This document shows, one piece after another, positions 8,122 through 17,393 of a stretch of 64,000 nt of DNA. The position numbers were made by a program, and so were the translations under genes. The stretch lies in the NCBI GenBank assembly GCA_030432695.1, contig JAUILN010000001.1, forward strand, positions 186,001 to 250,000. Direction: 5' to 3'. Source of the stretch: a bacterium (GTDB taxonomy: Bacteria > Planctomycetota > UBA1135 > UBA2386). The notes under the pieces were generated by a model, which made no database searches, was not told the origin of the DNA, and was given only the letters and a program-made list of their open reading frames with translations. Position 1 is the stretch's first letter, and each line of letters begins with the position of its first letter.

Positions 8122-9242
8122 CACGTGCGCGACCTCCGCAGGCCTGCGAGCAGGATCCACAGGAAGATCGGCCCGCCGATCAGCGACATCAGCACGCCGG
8201 GATGCAGGGGTCGGTCGCCGGTCACCAGCACCTGGGCGAGATCACAGGCGAGCAGGAACACCGCGCCGGCCAGCACCGACAGCGGCAGCACCGCGCGGTG
8301 GCCGCTGCCGACCAGGGCGCGGACCATGTGCGGGATCACCAGGCCGACGAAGCCGATCTGGCCGGCCGAGGCGACGGCGCTCGCGGTGGCGACCGCGGCG
8401 GCGAACAACACCAGGATGCGGGTGCGGTGGGTGGCGACGCCGAGGGCGCGGGCGTCATCCTCACCGCTGGCCAGCAGATCGAGTTCGGTGGCGACCAGTG
8501 GGATCACCGGGACGGTCAGCAGGAGACCCAATCCAACCAGGCCGGCGTGCCAGGCCTGCCGCGAGTAGAGGGTGCCGAAGGTCCACGACTGCAGGGCGGA
8601 CATCGCGGCGTTGTCGCCGAGGACGAGGTCCTGCAGCGCGGACAGCAGGCCCGCGATCAGCGTGTTGATCGCGACGCCGACCAGCAGCAGCGTCGCCACG
8701 GAAGGGCGTGGCCCGCGCAGGCCGAGCAGCACCACGACGCCGGACACGCCGAGCGCGCCGGCCAGCGCAGCCAGGGTGACGAGCCAGGGTCCGGAATCCC
8801 CGAGACCCCACAGTGCCCAGTGCGCGTGGCCGCTCAGGGCCAGCATCGCGACGAACGCGCCGAGGTTGGCGCCGGCGGTGACGCCGATCAGGGACGGGGA
8901 GGCCAGCCCGTTGCGGAACAGGCCCTGCAGCAGCGCTCCGGCGAGTGCCAGGAGTGCGCCGACGCCCGCGGCGGTGAGCGTGCGCCACAGACGCATCTCC
9001 AGGGCGTCCTGACTGTGGTCCTGGGGTGCGCCAGGCTCGATGGGGACATCTGCGCCCAACGGATCTGCCAGCCCCAGCATCGCGCCCAGACCGCGGAGCA
9101 CCTCTCCGAGATCGAAGCTGCCCCAGAGGTCCGAGCTGTGAGCCAACTGCAGCAGGAACAACGCGACCAACCCGGCAGCGAGCAACCCCGCCGCGAAGCG
9201 CGGCGGCAGTCGAGGGTGGCTGGCTCCGAGTCCGGTGGTCAT
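8118..9242 (-). CDS. BtuC/FecCD-type ABC transporter permease
   Basis: A 374-aa polytopic membrane protein of the FecCD family, the transmembrane channel of importers for cobalamin, haem or ferric siderophores. Typical family segments are visible: RLWRTLTAAGVGALLALAGA near residue 105, then LFRNGLASPSLIGVTAGANLGA, and late in the protein GQIGFVGLVIPHMVR, the region that contacts the ATPase. Roughly ten hydrophobic segments alternate with short loops. The ATG at 9242 gives a short cytosolic head before the first helix; the open frame upstream has no hydrophobic or family-like sequence. It lies 77 bp after the binding-protein gene and overlaps the ATPase start by 4 nt, forming a btuF-C-D order. 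Substrate not determined. Confidence 0.9.
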   Translation of the reverse strand: MTTGLGASHPRLPPRFAAGLLAAGLVALFLLQLAHSSDLWGSFDLGEVLRGLGAMLGLADPLGADVPIEPGAPQDHSQDALEMRLWRTLTAAGVGALLALAGALLQGLFRNGLASPSLIGVTAGANLGAFVAMLALSGHAHWALWGLGDSGPWLVTLAALAGALGVSGVVVLLGLRGPRPSVATLLLVGVAINTLIAGLLSALQDLVLGDNAAMSALQSWTFGTLYSRQAWHAGLVGLGLLLTVPVIPLVATELDLLASGEDDARALGVATHRTRILVLFAAAVATASAVASAGQIGFVGLVIPHMVRALVGSGHRAVLPLSVLAGAVFLLACDLAQVLVTGDRPLHPGVLMSLIGGPIFLWILLAGLRRSRTW

Positions 9243-9319
9243 CGAGAGGGGGGCGGTCGCGGGCCGATCATCTTGCCGCGGACCCGCAGTCGAAGCCCGA
9301 GCCGGGTCGACCCCGAGTC

Positions 9320-10309
9320 TCAATCGAGTCGGACGGCGAGCTGCTCGGCGGCGGTCACGATCTCGTGCGAGGTCGTCGAGAACAGCCACGGGTGGATCGC
9401 GACGATCCGGTCGTTCCGCCGGGCGCGCAGGCGGGCGAGGCGTGGGTCGCGCTGGACGGAACTCTGCGAAAGGCCGTCCTCCTCGCCGAAGGCCGCGGGA
9501 ACCAGCAGCCACTCCGGATCGAGCGCCAGCAGGTCTTCGAGCGGCAGGCGGCGGGCTCCTTCGCGGCCGACCGCCGCGACTGCGTTCTCGAAGCCGGCGA
9601 GCTCGATCGCCGCGTGGATCAGGGTCCCCGAGCCCATGGTCCAGCCCTCCTCGCCGAGTCGGGAGTAGGCGACGAGCGAAGGCCGGTGTTCGCGGGACGC
9701 GGCTCGGGTCCGCAGCGCGGCGATCCGCGCATCGAGGTCCTGCCGGAGTTCTGCGGCACGCTCCTCAGTGTCGAACAGACGGCCGAGCAGCGTCAGCCGT
9801 GGGCCGAGTTCGTCGATCGTCGTGGGGTCGGCGAGTTTGACCACCTGGATCCCGAGACCGCGCAGCACGTGCACGGTCTCGAGCTGGCTGAACGGGCTGC
9901 ACAGCACCAGGTCCGGCGAGTAGGCGAGGATGGTCTCGGCGTCGAAGTGGCGGAACGTGGGCCGGCCGGCCCAGATCTCGGGATGCGCCGCCAGCGACGA
10001 CCAGGTCCGCGCCTGGTCGCAGAGCGCGACGATGCGGTCGGTGGCGAGCAGCTCGAGGGAGGCGTCGACCAGTGCTGTGTTGGCGACCACCACCCGCCGC
10101 GGACGGTCGGCGAGCTCGACCTCGCTGCCGTCGGGCAGGGCCACCGTCCGCGGAAAGCCGGCCGCGGGTGGGGCAGCACCCGGTCGGGGCGTGGGCGGCG
10201 AGCGGTCCCGGCAGCCAGCCAGTCCTGCGCACAGCGCGAGCAGGACCGTGCAGACCCAGCGCGCTGCCGCGGGGCGGATGCTGCGGGATTCGGGCTGGAG
10301 GCTGATCAT
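9320..10309 (-). CDS. BtuF/FecB-type periplasmic substrate-binding lipoprotein
   Basis: A 329-aa lipoprotein: basic head, hydrophobic core and lipobox LAGC with the acylated Cys at 33. The mature part matches the class III (helical-backbone) binding proteins: RPRRVVVANTALVDASLELLATDRIVAL, then DAETILAYSPDLVLCSPF, ending in the C-terminal lobe with LEDLLALDPEWLLVPAAF. It should deliver a metal chelate (cobalamin, haem or siderophore) to the permease encoded next. First gene of the btuF-C-D-like operon. No cobalamin riboswitch is recognisable upstream, where the 93-bp gap to rpsN mainly holds a terminator-like hairpin. Confidence 0.88.
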   Translation of the reverse strand: MISLQPESRSIRPAAARWVCTVLLALCAGLAGCRDRSPPTPRPGAAPPAAGFPRTVALPDGSEVELADRPRRVVVANTALVDASLELLATDRIVALCDQARTWSSLAAHPEIWAGRPTFRHFDAETILAYSPDLVLCSPFSQLETVHVLRGLGIQVVKLADPTTIDELGPRLTLLGRLFDTEERAAELRQDLDARIAALRTRAASREHRPSLVAYSRLGEEGWTMGSGTLIHAAIELAGFENAVAAVGREGARRLPLEDLLALDPEWLLVPAAFGEEDGLSQSSVQRDPRLARLRARRNDRIVAIHPWLFSTTSHEIVTAAEQLAVRLD

Positions 10310-10330
10310 GTCTCGCTCGCCGTACGTGCA

Positions 10331-10364
10331 GAAGCCGCGCGGTCCCTCCGGGACGCGCGGCTTC
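10331..10364 (-). terminator. Terminator-like hairpin after rpsN
   Basis: Perfect 11-bp arms GAAGCCGCGCG and CGCGCGGCTTC, extended inside by TCCC/GGGA around a tight loop. It lies 38 bp beyond the rpsN stop and 21 bp before the binding-protein start, so it probably ends the rpsN transcript. A T-tract is missing. Confidence 0.6.
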
Positions 10365-10402
10365 AGGACTGCTCGGGACGCGGCTTGCGCCAGCGAGCTA
10401 CG

Positions 10403-10708
10403 TCACCACGACGCCTTCCGCACGCCCGGGATCTGCGCAAGGTTCGCGAGCTCGCGGAACTTGACGCGGCAGACGCCGAACTTGCGGAGGTAGGCGCGGG
10501 AGCGACCGGTGATCAGGCAGCGGTTGCGGACCCGCGTCGCGCTGCTGTCACGCGGTAGCTTCAGGAGCTTGCGCTGCGCTTCTTCCCGCTCCTCGAACGG
10601 GAGGTCGTAGTTCTTCATGATGTCGAGCAGCTTCTGGCGCTTGGCGCCGTGCTGCTCGACGAGGCGCCGACGGCGCACGTCCTTGGTCTTCGCGGAGGTC
10701 TTGGCCAT
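10403..10708 (-). CDS. rpsN: 30S ribosomal protein S14, zinc-independent long form
   Basis: 101 aa, the usual length of the long S14. The diagnostic block [18 protein letters not shown] ends in PGVRKASW. It lacks the two CxxC pairs of the zinc-binding short form. The protein belongs to the head of the small subunit near the decoding site. It stands alone, away from any spc-type ribosomal operon, which is common for the zinc-independent paralogue that some bacteria express under zinc limitation through Zur; no Zur box is evident, so that regulation is only a possibility. A TATCCT hexamer at 10738-10743 (minus strand) lies 29 nt upstream of the ATG and may be its -10 element. Confidence 0.95.
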   Translation of the reverse strand: MAKTSAKTKDVRRRRLVEQHGAKRQKLLDIMKNYDLPFEEREEAQRKLLKLPRDSSATRVRNRCLITGRSRAYLRKFGVCRVKFRELANLAQIPGVRKASW

Positions 10709-10817
10709 ACCGTTCTGCGGCTGCAGGAGGGGCGAGGAGGATAGCGAGGTCGGGCGCCGGGCGCGAGCGGGGTCGGAGCTTTTTCCGCTCATACGCCGGA
10801 TCGTTCCTGCTGGCCGG

Positions 10818-12827
10818 TCAGCGGTCGACGAACATTCCCACCCCCGACTCGCCGGTCCGGTCCTCGAAGGTGTCGGTCTTGCGCCGCGTCACGGTCCGGT
10901 CGTCGCCCGGGGCGGGATCTCCTGCAGCCCGCCTGTAGGAGTCTTCCGTCCCCCCGAGGTCGGCGAACAGGGCCACCGAGCGGGTGCGGTTGCGCAGATC
11001 GGTCGGGTGGCCGCAGGTGCCGAAGGACAGGCCGCTGCCGGCGCCGTCGTAGTGGTCGGTCCCGCCGCAGTCGATCAGTGCGGCGAACGAGGTGATGGTC
11101 GCCGAGCCGAGGGTGATGCCGCCGCCCTCGTAGCGGTCGTCACCAGCGGCATCGACCAGGATCGAGACCGTGTGGTCCCAGTTGCCGGCGAGGCTGGCGG
11201 TGTGCGGATTGGTGCGGATGTCGTCGCCGGCGTCGTCGAGGACGATGCCGACCGCCTGGTGTGCGCCGGTCGCGATGCCGTAGCGGGAGCCCTCGACGGT
11301 GTCGTTCCCGGCCCGGTCACGGACGATCCCGGTGCCGAGGAAGTAGCCGACCCCGTAGCCGAACTCGCCGACCAGGCACTCGTCGTCGCCACCGCCGTCG
11401 ACCAGGATCCCGAATCCGCCGGCGACGTGGTGCGCGGTCGCCGTCAGCGTGCGCAGGCCCACCGCCGCACCCTGGCTGAAGCCCTGGAACTCGCCAGCGG
11501 TGCCGTAGCTGGAGGGATACCGGCCGGTCGCCTCGTAGCGGTCCGCGCCCTGCCGGTCGCACAGGACGCCCATCGCCCACGGTCCGCCGAAGCCCTGCGC
11601 ATACATTCGGCCGAGGTAGGAATCGCGACCGTCGAGGTCGAGGAGCGCCGCGTAGCCGCAGACCGCGGCGCCCTGGACGCAGGCGTCGGCCTCGTAGCGG
11701 TCGTCGCCCTCGACGTCGAGCAGGAGGCCGATTCCGCACAGCGCCGCACCCTGCGCCAGCCGACCCGCGGTGTAGCGATCGTCGCCGCGCAGGTCGACCA
11801 ACAGCGCAGCACCCAGCATCCCGGCGGCCTGCGCGCCGAGCTGATCCTCGCCCGTCTCGTAGACGTCGTCGCCCCACAGGTCCACCAGCACGCTCACCGG
11901 GCGCTCGGGGCCGGTCACACAGCAGGCACCGCGGTAGACGTCGTCGCCGCCGGTGTCGAGCAGCAGCATCGCGTCGACGTCGGGCCAGACGTTGTCACCC
12001 GGGCCGCCGACCACCAGCTTGCCGAAGGGGGTCTCCCGCACCGCCAGCACCCGGCCCTCGACGCCCGGAATGCCGTGCTCGGTCAGCGCCGGCGCGCGCC
12101 GCGCGGCCTTCTTCAGTGGCTCCCAGAACTCCGCCCGGGTCAGCGGCATCAGCCACGCCGCCGCGCGCAGCAGCGCCGCGTGGTCGACCCGCGCGGCGCC
12201 GTCCTGCCAGGTCGCGGTGTGGGCCTCGCCCTTGGTGACGTAGACCGTGGCGACGAACTCGTTCAGCAACGCGCGCAGCCGCTCCGCCAGCGCTGCCCGC
12301 TCGTCGGGCGGGATCTCGCGGAGCGCGTAGTCGACCTCGGCGGCGGCTTCGGCGCACAGCCGCTCGGCGAGATCGAGCCGGGTGGTGAAGACGTCCTCGA
12401 CGGCCTCGGCTTCGCGCAGGATCTCGGTCGCGAGCGGCGCGCCGAGGCTCGGGTCCGGTGCGTCGCGGTCGAGGAGTTCGGCGCCGAGCCGCCACAGCTC
12501 GAAGGGCGCCGCGGGCGCGGCGTCGACGGCGGCGAGGATCCGGTCGGTCCAAGCGACCGCGTGGCCGGCGGCCGCCAGGGGATCGGCGAGCAGGGCGCTG
12601 GTCGCCTCCGGAGTGCCGTCGGCCCGGTAGAGCCGGCCGCATTCGCCGAGACGCTGGCGCAGCGCGTCGTAGGCTTCGGTGACCCCATGGGCGTCGAACA
12701 GCTCGCGGAGCGGTGCGGGGTCGGGCCAGGCGGTGGTGGCCGGCGTGGTGGGGGTCTGCGCGTTGCCGGTCATCCCCGTCGCCGCGGCGAGGACGATGCC
12801 GAGCAGGCCGGTCGGGACGTGACGCAT
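10818..12827 (-). CDS. Secreted protein with GDD-type beta-strand repeats
   Basis: 669 aa with a signal peptide (cleavage near GNAQT). Residues ~30-285 are a mostly helical domain I do not recognise. Residues ~290-625 are built of about nine degenerate repeats of some 30 residues of the form LLDxxGDDxYxxGxxxQGAAxxG, for example [20 protein letters not shown]. The regular hydrophobic-GDD spacing suggests a beta-solenoid or calcium-binding roll, somewhat like but not identical to RTX repeats. Its ATG shares one base with the stop of the KDPG aldolase gene (TGATG), so the two are co-translated, an odd pairing of a cytosolic aldolase with an exported repeat protein. Function unknown. Confidence 0.75.
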   Translation of the reverse strand: MRHVPTGLLGIVLAAATGMTGNAQTPTTPATTAWPDPAPLRELFDAHGVTEAYDALRQRLGECGRLYRADGTPEATSALLADPLAAAGHAVAWTDRILAAVDAAPAAPFELWRLGAELLDRDAPDPSLGAPLATEILREAEAVEDVFTTRLDLAERLCAEAAAEVDYALREIPPDERAALAERLRALLNEFVATVYVTKGEAHTATWQDGAARVDHAALLRAAAWLMPLTRAEFWEPLKKAARRAPALTEHGIPGVEGRVLAVRETPFGKLVVGGPGDNVWPDVDAMLLLDTGGDDVYRGACCVTGPERPVSVLVDLWGDDVYETGEDQLGAQAAGMLGAALLVDLRGDDRYTAGRLAQGAALCGIGLLLDVEGDDRYEADACVQGAAVCGYAALLDLDGRDSYLGRMYAQGFGGPWAMGVLCDRQGADRYEATGRYPSSYGTAGEFQGFSQGAAVGLRTLTATAHHVAGGFGILVDGGGDDECLVGEFGYGVGYFLGTGIVRDRAGNDTVEGSRYGIATGAHQAVGIVLDDAGDDIRTNPHTASLAGNWDHTVSILVDAAGDDRYEGGGITLGSATITSFAALIDCGGTDHYDGAGSGLSFGTCGHPTDLRNRTRSVALFADLGGTEDSYRRAAGDPAPGDDRTVTRRKTDTFEDRTGESGVGMFVDR

Positions 12828-13474
12828 CAACCTGCCGCCTCCCGCGTCGCTGCCAGCATCCTGGCGGCGCGCTCGCGCACTGCCTCGAACCGACCCGCAG
12901 CGAGATCGTCGGCCGCGAACAGATCGTTGACCCAGCCGACGCCGAACGCGCCGGCCGCGAAGTAGTCCTTCACGTTGGCGAGCGTCACCCCGGAGGTCGG
13001 GAACACGCGGAGGAACGGCATCGGTCCGCGGCAGGCGCGGAGGAACGCCGGTCCGTCGGGTGGTCCGGGGAACAGCTTGAGGACCTGCGCGCCGGCCCGC
13101 CACGCGCGCAGCATCTCGTTCGGCGTGAACACGCCGGGGACCATCAGGGCACCGGCGTCGACCGCGTAGCGGATCACCTCGTCGTCGGCGACCGGCGAGA
13201 CCAGGAAGCGGGCGCCGGCGTCGAGCGCGCGGCGCGCGTCGGCGACCGTCAGCACCGTCCCGGCACCGACGGTGAGCCCATCGGTTGCCGCGAAGTCCGC
13301 GACGTGACGCAGCGCGTCGGGACAGGTCAGCGTGAACTCGACGATCCGGAAGCCGGCGTCGACCGCGGCCTGCATCGCGGGGGCGACGGCGTCGGCGTGG
13401 GGGGTGCGCAGGATCGCCGAGCAGCGTTCGGCGGCGAAGGTCTCGAGCAGGGGGTGGACGGGGGCATCGGCCAT
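12827..13474 (-). CDS. eda: KDPG/KHG aldolase (Entner-Doudoroff)
   Basis: 215 aa, normal for the family. The pattern of a 2-keto-3-deoxy-6-phosphogluconate aldolase is complete: IVEFTLT (catalytic Glu), TVGAGTVLT, ARFLVSPV, and QVLKLFPGPP with the Schiff-base lysine, then FLRVFPTSGV, the phosphate-binding strand. It cleaves KDPG to pyruvate and glyceraldehyde-3-phosphate in the cytoplasm. First gene of a two-gene unit with the repeat protein downstream. The ATG at 13474 is supported by a TACGCT hexamer 6 nt upstream and no Shine-Dalgarno, so its mRNA may be leaderless. Confidence 0.92.
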   Translation of the reverse strand: MADAPVHPLLETFAAERCSAILRTPHADAVAPAMQAAVDAGFRIVEFTLTCPDALRHVADFAATDGLTVGAGTVLTVADARRALDAGARFLVSPVADDEVIRYAVDAGALMVPGVFTPNEMLRAWRAGAQVLKLFPGPPDGPAFLRACRGPMPFLRVFPTSGVTLANVKDYFAAGAFGVGWVNDLFAADDLAAGRFEAVRERAARMLAATREAAG

Positions 13475-13480
13475 GCCAGC

Positions 13481-13486
13481 AGCGTA
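13481..13486 (-). promoter_or_regulatory. Putative -10 TACGCT, 6 nt before eda start
   Basis: TACGCT on the minus strand ends 6 nt before the ATG at 13474 and fits the TAnnnT pattern seen before several starts in this window. A transcript from it would begin at or next to the start codon. Confidence 0.45.
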
Positions 13487-13508
13487 GCCCGCCCACGCCC
13501 CGCGCCGA

Positions 13509-16500
13509 TCAGCCGTCCTTTTGCTGCGGCACCGCGCGGATCCGCACGCCTTCGACGTCGGCGCCGTCGACCCGCACCCTTCGGTCGCCGACCAGTTGCC
13601 CGCCGAAGTCCGCGTCGCGGAGGTTGTGGTAGATCAGCAGCTCGTACTCGCCACTCGACAGACCTTCCGCCTCGAAGGTCCCGTCCTCGTTGTCGACCTG
13701 GATCCAGTTGCCGTCGTTGTCGTCGCCGCCCACCGGCCGGAACCGGATCGACAGCCAGCGCGGCTTCTGCTCGCCGAAGATCGACAGGTCGAGGGTGCCA
13801 CGGGCCGTGTAGACCCGGTCGAGCTGGATCTGCAGGTTGCGGACCCCGAAGCCGTCGGTGGCCTGCACGTCGGCGAGCTGCCCGCGGCCGACCTCGTCGT
13901 TCTGCGCCTCCAGCGAGTAGACGCCGCAGGGCACCTGCTCGAACACGAAGCGGCCGTTGGCGTCGGTCTCCTCGCGGAACCACACATTGCTCTGCGAGGT
14001 CGAGCCGTCGGCGGCCTGCTGCTCGATGCGGCCATTGGCGCTGACCTGGACGTTCTCCGCTGGCCTGCCGTCGGGCGCGTAGACCACGCCTTCGATCCGC
14101 GAGATCGTGACCTGGACGTCGAGGATCCGGTCCTCGCCCTCCTTGATCTCGTAGTTGCCCGACCAGAGCTGCTGGCCCATCCGCCGCATCTCGAGGAAGT
14201 TGCCACTCGGCTTCTGCATGAGCTGCAGGCGCAGGTTGCCGACCGCGACGGGACCGAGGTCGAACTGACCGGCCGCGTCGATCTCGGCCGAGATCCGCCG
14301 GCCTTGGCCCCAACCGCTCAGCAGGTAGCCCGTGGCCGGTCGCCCGTCGACCATCACCGAGCCGCTGACCATCGCCGACGGTCCGGTCACCATCTTGCCG
14401 GCGAGCGCGTCGAGGGTGATCTGCGCGGTCTGGCCCGGCGTGACCTCGACGTCCTGCTCGTCGGTCTCGCCCTGCATGAACATCATCATGCCGAAGTCCA
14501 TCGCCTTGCCTGGCGAGGTCAGCACGTCGACCGAGCGGACCACCTGCAGCCGGTAGGAGCCGGGCGGCAACCCGACGATCCGGAACGAACCGTCCAGCCC
14601 GGGCGCGGTGAGCTGCGGCAGATCCGGCATCGCGCCGCGGCCGCGGTTGCCGCCGCGCGGCATGCACACCAGCATCCACTTGCCCGGCGTCGGCTGCGCG
14701 CCGCCTTCGAGCAGGTTGCCCTGGATCGAACCGACCTGCGTGAACTGCAGCGACAGCGGGCCCGGCGCGGGGATGGTGGTCTCGCCGTGCGCATTGCCGA
14801 ACGCCGGGTGCGCGGCGGTGACCCGGACGTTCTCGGCGCGGATGCCACCGACCTTCACGCGGCCGGTCTCGCCGGTCACACCGGCGCGGATCGGCGCATC
14901 GGGGAAGCCCTCGCCGCGGGCCTCGACGAACACCTCGGCACCGCGCACCGGGGCGCCGGCGAAGTCGAGGGCGATGACCTCGAAGGTCTGTTCACCCGGC
15001 AAGGTGACCGTCACCTCGGTGTCGGCGTCGAGGGTCACGCTCACGGCGTCCACCGCGTGTCCCTCCGCGCCGACGAGCAGCGTGTATTCGCCCTTCGGCA
15101 GGCCGGTGATCCGGTGCAGGTCGGCCTCCTTCGCATCGTGCTCGACCCGCTCGCCGAGCGTTACCGGCTGATTCATCCCGAACATCGCCATCTCGATCGA
15201 GCCTCGGTTCTTGCGGCCGGCGGTGACCTGGAAGCGCGGGTCGGCGACCGGCTCGCCCTCGGCATCCCTGACCCGCACGCTCAGGATGTGCTCGGTCGGC
15301 AGCGCGATGACGATCTCGTCGACGCCGTCGAGCGGACCGACCAGCTTCCAGGGCTCGCCGCGGTCGCGGCGCGCCGCCGCGTAGACCTCGCCGGGCGGGA
15401 AGCCGCCGAGCTCGAACTCGCCCTTCGCGTCGGTCGGAGCCGTGAACGACGCGAAGTGCACCGGCGCCTGGTTGAAGCGGGTCTTCGGCGCGACTGCGAC
15501 CTGGGCGCCCTCGATCGGCTTGCCGTCCTCGTCCTTCACGGTGCCCCAGACCACCTCGCCCTCGCGCATCCGGATCTCGCCGAGGTCCTCCTCCTCGCCG
15601 GCGCTCACGTCGACGCGCCCCTTGATCCAGCTCAACAGCCCGGTCGACGTCACCGCCACCAGGTTGCCACCGGGGACCACGCCGGTGAGCCGGAACGTGC
15701 CGTCGTCGAGGGTGCGCGTGGTGGGGATCGGCAGTTCGTCGAAGCGCTTCGCCGCCCAGGCCGGGAAGGTCAGCACCATCTCGGTCTCGTTCTGCTTGAC
15801 GATCAGGGCGCCGTTCGGATCGAAGCGCTCGACCGGGACCATGCTGAGGAGCTCTCCCGGCAGGTCGACTGCGCGGACCAGGGCGCCCGCGACCGGCTCG
15901 TCGGCGTCGTCGACCACGCGACCCACCAGGATCCCGGCGTCCTGCAGCACGATGTCGCCGAGGTCGACCATCTCCGCCGGCCCGGGGCAGCGCTCGATGA
16001 TCTTGTTGGTCGGCGCGTCGCCGTCGAAGTCCGCGCGCAGCAGGAAGAACGCCCGCGGGAACACGCCCTGGACCGTGAAGCGGCCGTCGCCCCCGGTGCG
16101 GGTCTCGCCGGCGATCAGCTCGGGCTCGCGCACGCTCTCCTCCGCGAACGCGCCCGAGGCGGTGCGGAGGAAGGTGTCGGCGGCGAAGCGGTAGATCCGC
16201 ACCAGGGAGTCGGCGACCGGCGCGCCGGCCGAGTCGACCACCCGGCCCTCGAAGCCCGCGAGTGCCGCGCGGACGCTGGGATCGAGATGTGCGTTGGGTG
16301 CCGAGGCCTCGACCACCTCGGTGCGGGTCCCGGAGTCGGCCGCCACCCGCTCTCCGTCCTCGTCGCCGGCGCGGCGCTCGGTGACCACTCGGGGACCCGT
16401 GTCCCCCTCGCCACGCGGCGCGACCGGTGGGGCTTCCCCGGTCGGCCAGAAGAAGAACGCGGCGATGCCTCCGAAGAGGAGCAAGAGGACGACGAGGACG

Positions 16501-16520
16501 AGCGGGCCTTGGCGTTGCAT
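13509..16520 (-). CDS. Membrane-anchored protein of multiple carboxypeptidase-regulatory-like domains
   Basis: 1003 aa. A single N-terminal membrane segment (LVLVVLLLLFGGIAAFFFW, ~7-25) without a clear cleavage site suggests an anchor. The rest is a string of about ten beta-sandwich modules of the carboxypeptidase-regulatory-like (CarboxypepD_reg) type, recognised by the recurring pattern GxVxDxxGxPVxGAxVxxxxxTxxDGxFxxxGVPPGxY, for example FEGRVVDSAGAPVADSLVRI near residue 95. Such modules bind or present other proteins or glycans at the surface; no catalytic motif is visible. It is the largest of six such proteins in this window. The start at 16520 is the Met of the membrane segment; a minus-strand TACACT lies about 80 bp upstream. 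Confidence 0.82.
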   Translation of the reverse strand: MQRQGPLVLVVLLLLFGGIAAFFFWPTGEAPPVAPRGEGDTGPRVVTERRAGDEDGERVAADSGTRTEVVEASAPNAHLDPSVRAALAGFEGRVVDSAGAPVADSLVRIYRFAADTFLRTASGAFAEESVREPELIAGETRTGGDGRFTVQGVFPRAFFLLRADFDGDAPTNKIIERCPGPAEMVDLGDIVLQDAGILVGRVVDDADEPVAGALVRAVDLPGELLSMVPVERFDPNGALIVKQNETEMVLTFPAWAAKRFDELPIPTTRTLDDGTFRLTGVVPGGNLVAVTSTGLLSWIKGRVDVSAGEEEDLGEIRMREGEVVWGTVKDEDGKPIEGAQVAVAPKTRFNQAPVHFASFTAPTDAKGEFELGGFPPGEVYAAARRDRGEPWKLVGPLDGVDEIVIALPTEHILSVRVRDAEGEPVADPRFQVTAGRKNRGSIEMAMFGMNQPVTLGERVEHDAKEADLHRITGLPKGEYTLLVGAEGHAVDAVSVTLDADTEVTVTLPGEQTFEVIALDFAGAPVRGAEVFVEARGEGFPDAPIRAGVTGETGRVKVGGIRAENVRVTAAHPAFGNAHGETTIPAPGPLSLQFTQVGSIQGNLLEGGAQPTPGKWMLVCMPRGGNRGRGAMPDLPQLTAPGLDGSFRIVGLPPGSYRLQVVRSVDVLTSPGKAMDFGMMMFMQGETDEQDVEVTPGQTAQITLDALAGKMVTGPSAMVSGSVMVDGRPATGYLLSGWGQGRRISAEIDAAGQFDLGPVAVGNLRLQLMQKPSGNFLEMRRMGQQLWSGNYEIKEGEDRILDVQVTISRIEGVVYAPDGRPAENVQVSANGRIEQQAADGSTSQSNVWFREETDANGRFVFEQVPCGVYSLEAQNDEVGRGQLADVQATDGFGVRNLQIQLDRVYTARGTLDLSIFGEQKPRWLSIRFRPVGGDDNDGNWIQVDNEDGTFEAEGLSSGEYELLIYHNLRDADFGGQLVGDRRVRVDGADVEGVRIRAVPQQKDG

Positions 16521-16640
16521 GACGGATGGGGCGCGGGGCGAGGCGCGGCTGCCAGAGGAGGGGGCCTCGCACAGCACCCTCCCGGCGCGGGCGGCCAGTG
16601 TAGCCGCCGGCCCCGGGGTCCTGTCGGTGGGCGCCGGGCC

Positions 16641-16646
16641 TAAGCT
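16641..16646 (+). promoter_or_regulatory. Putative -10 TAAGCT, 6 nt before methyltransferase start
   Basis: TAAGCT fits TAnnnT and ends 6 nt before the ATG at 16653. No Shine-Dalgarno lies between, as expected for a leaderless transcript. Confidence 0.5.
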
Positions 16647-16652
16647 GTTTCC

Positions 16653-17246
16653 ATGTCGGAGTTCCCGGATCGTGGTGTGGATGCGCGCGCGCTCGGCGAT
16701 CCATCGCCGTGGTTCGCGTCCCACGTCGGCCTGTTGCCGCGCGCCGGGCGGGCCGTCGACGTGGCGAGCGGAGCCGGCCGCCACGCGCGCTGGCTCGCCG
16801 GTCTGGGTCTCGACGTGGTCGCCGTGGATCGGGACCGTGACGCCTTGGACCGCATCGGCAGCGGCACGCGGGGGTCGATCACGCCGCTGTGCGCCGACCT
16901 CGAGTCCGCGGGCTGGCCGTTCGGGTCGGATGCCCGATTCGCTGTCGTGTTGGTCAGTCGCTACCTCTGGCGGCCGCTGTTGCCGATCCTGGTCGCCGCG
17001 GTGGATCCGGCGGGGGGCGTGCTCTGCTACGAGACCTTCGCTGCCGGGAACGAGCGGTTCGGGCGGCCGCGCAACCCGGACTTCCTGCTGCGACCGGACG
17101 AGCTGCTCGAGGCCGTGCGCGGGCGCATGACGGTGCTCGACTACCAGCACGGCGTCGTGGGGTCGGGCCCGGAGCGCCGGGTGATGCAGCGGCTCGTCGC
17201 CTGGAAGCCCGGCGTACCGGGCGAGTTGCCACCCACGCCGGGATAG
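16653..17246 (+). CDS. Class I SAM-dependent methyltransferase
   Basis: 197 aa. SAM-binding motif I is AVDVASGAGRHARWLAGLG with the acidic end of strand 2 in VVAVDRD. The following FAVVLVSRYLWRPLL corresponds to motif IV and resembles TehB/UbiE-like small methyltransferases that act on small molecules. The substrate is not evident. The gene is transcribed divergently from the 1003-aa repeat protein and precedes apaG-trmO on the same strand, with a gap of about 150 bp before the likely apaG start. Confidence 0.82.
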   Translation: MSEFPDRGVDARALGDPSPWFASHVGLLPRAGRAVDVASGAGRHARWLAGLGLDVVAVDRDRDALDRIGSGTRGSITPLCADLESAGWPFGSDARFAVVLVSRYLWRPLLPILVAAVDPAGGVLCYETFAAGNERFGRPRNPDFLLRPDELLEAVRGRMTVLDYQHGVVGSGPERRVMQRLVAWKPGVPGELPPTPG

Positions 17247-17393
17247 GCGGTGTCGCGGGCGCGGGGTTCGATCGGCGGCGTCGAGCGCGCACCGCTGGTT
17301 GCGCCGTCCCGCCGATGGGGCGATCATCCCTGCCGTTCCCACCTCCGCCGCCTTCTGCCCCACCGCACCGTGCACCGAGCCGATTCCGACTGC

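Noticed and set aside
3158-12965. Long plus-strand frames of 470-780 codons opposite the GH3, ABC and repeat-protein genes
   Set aside because: They are rich in Arg, Gly, Ala, Gln and His with no domain pattern, as expected for antisense frames of GC-rich genes.
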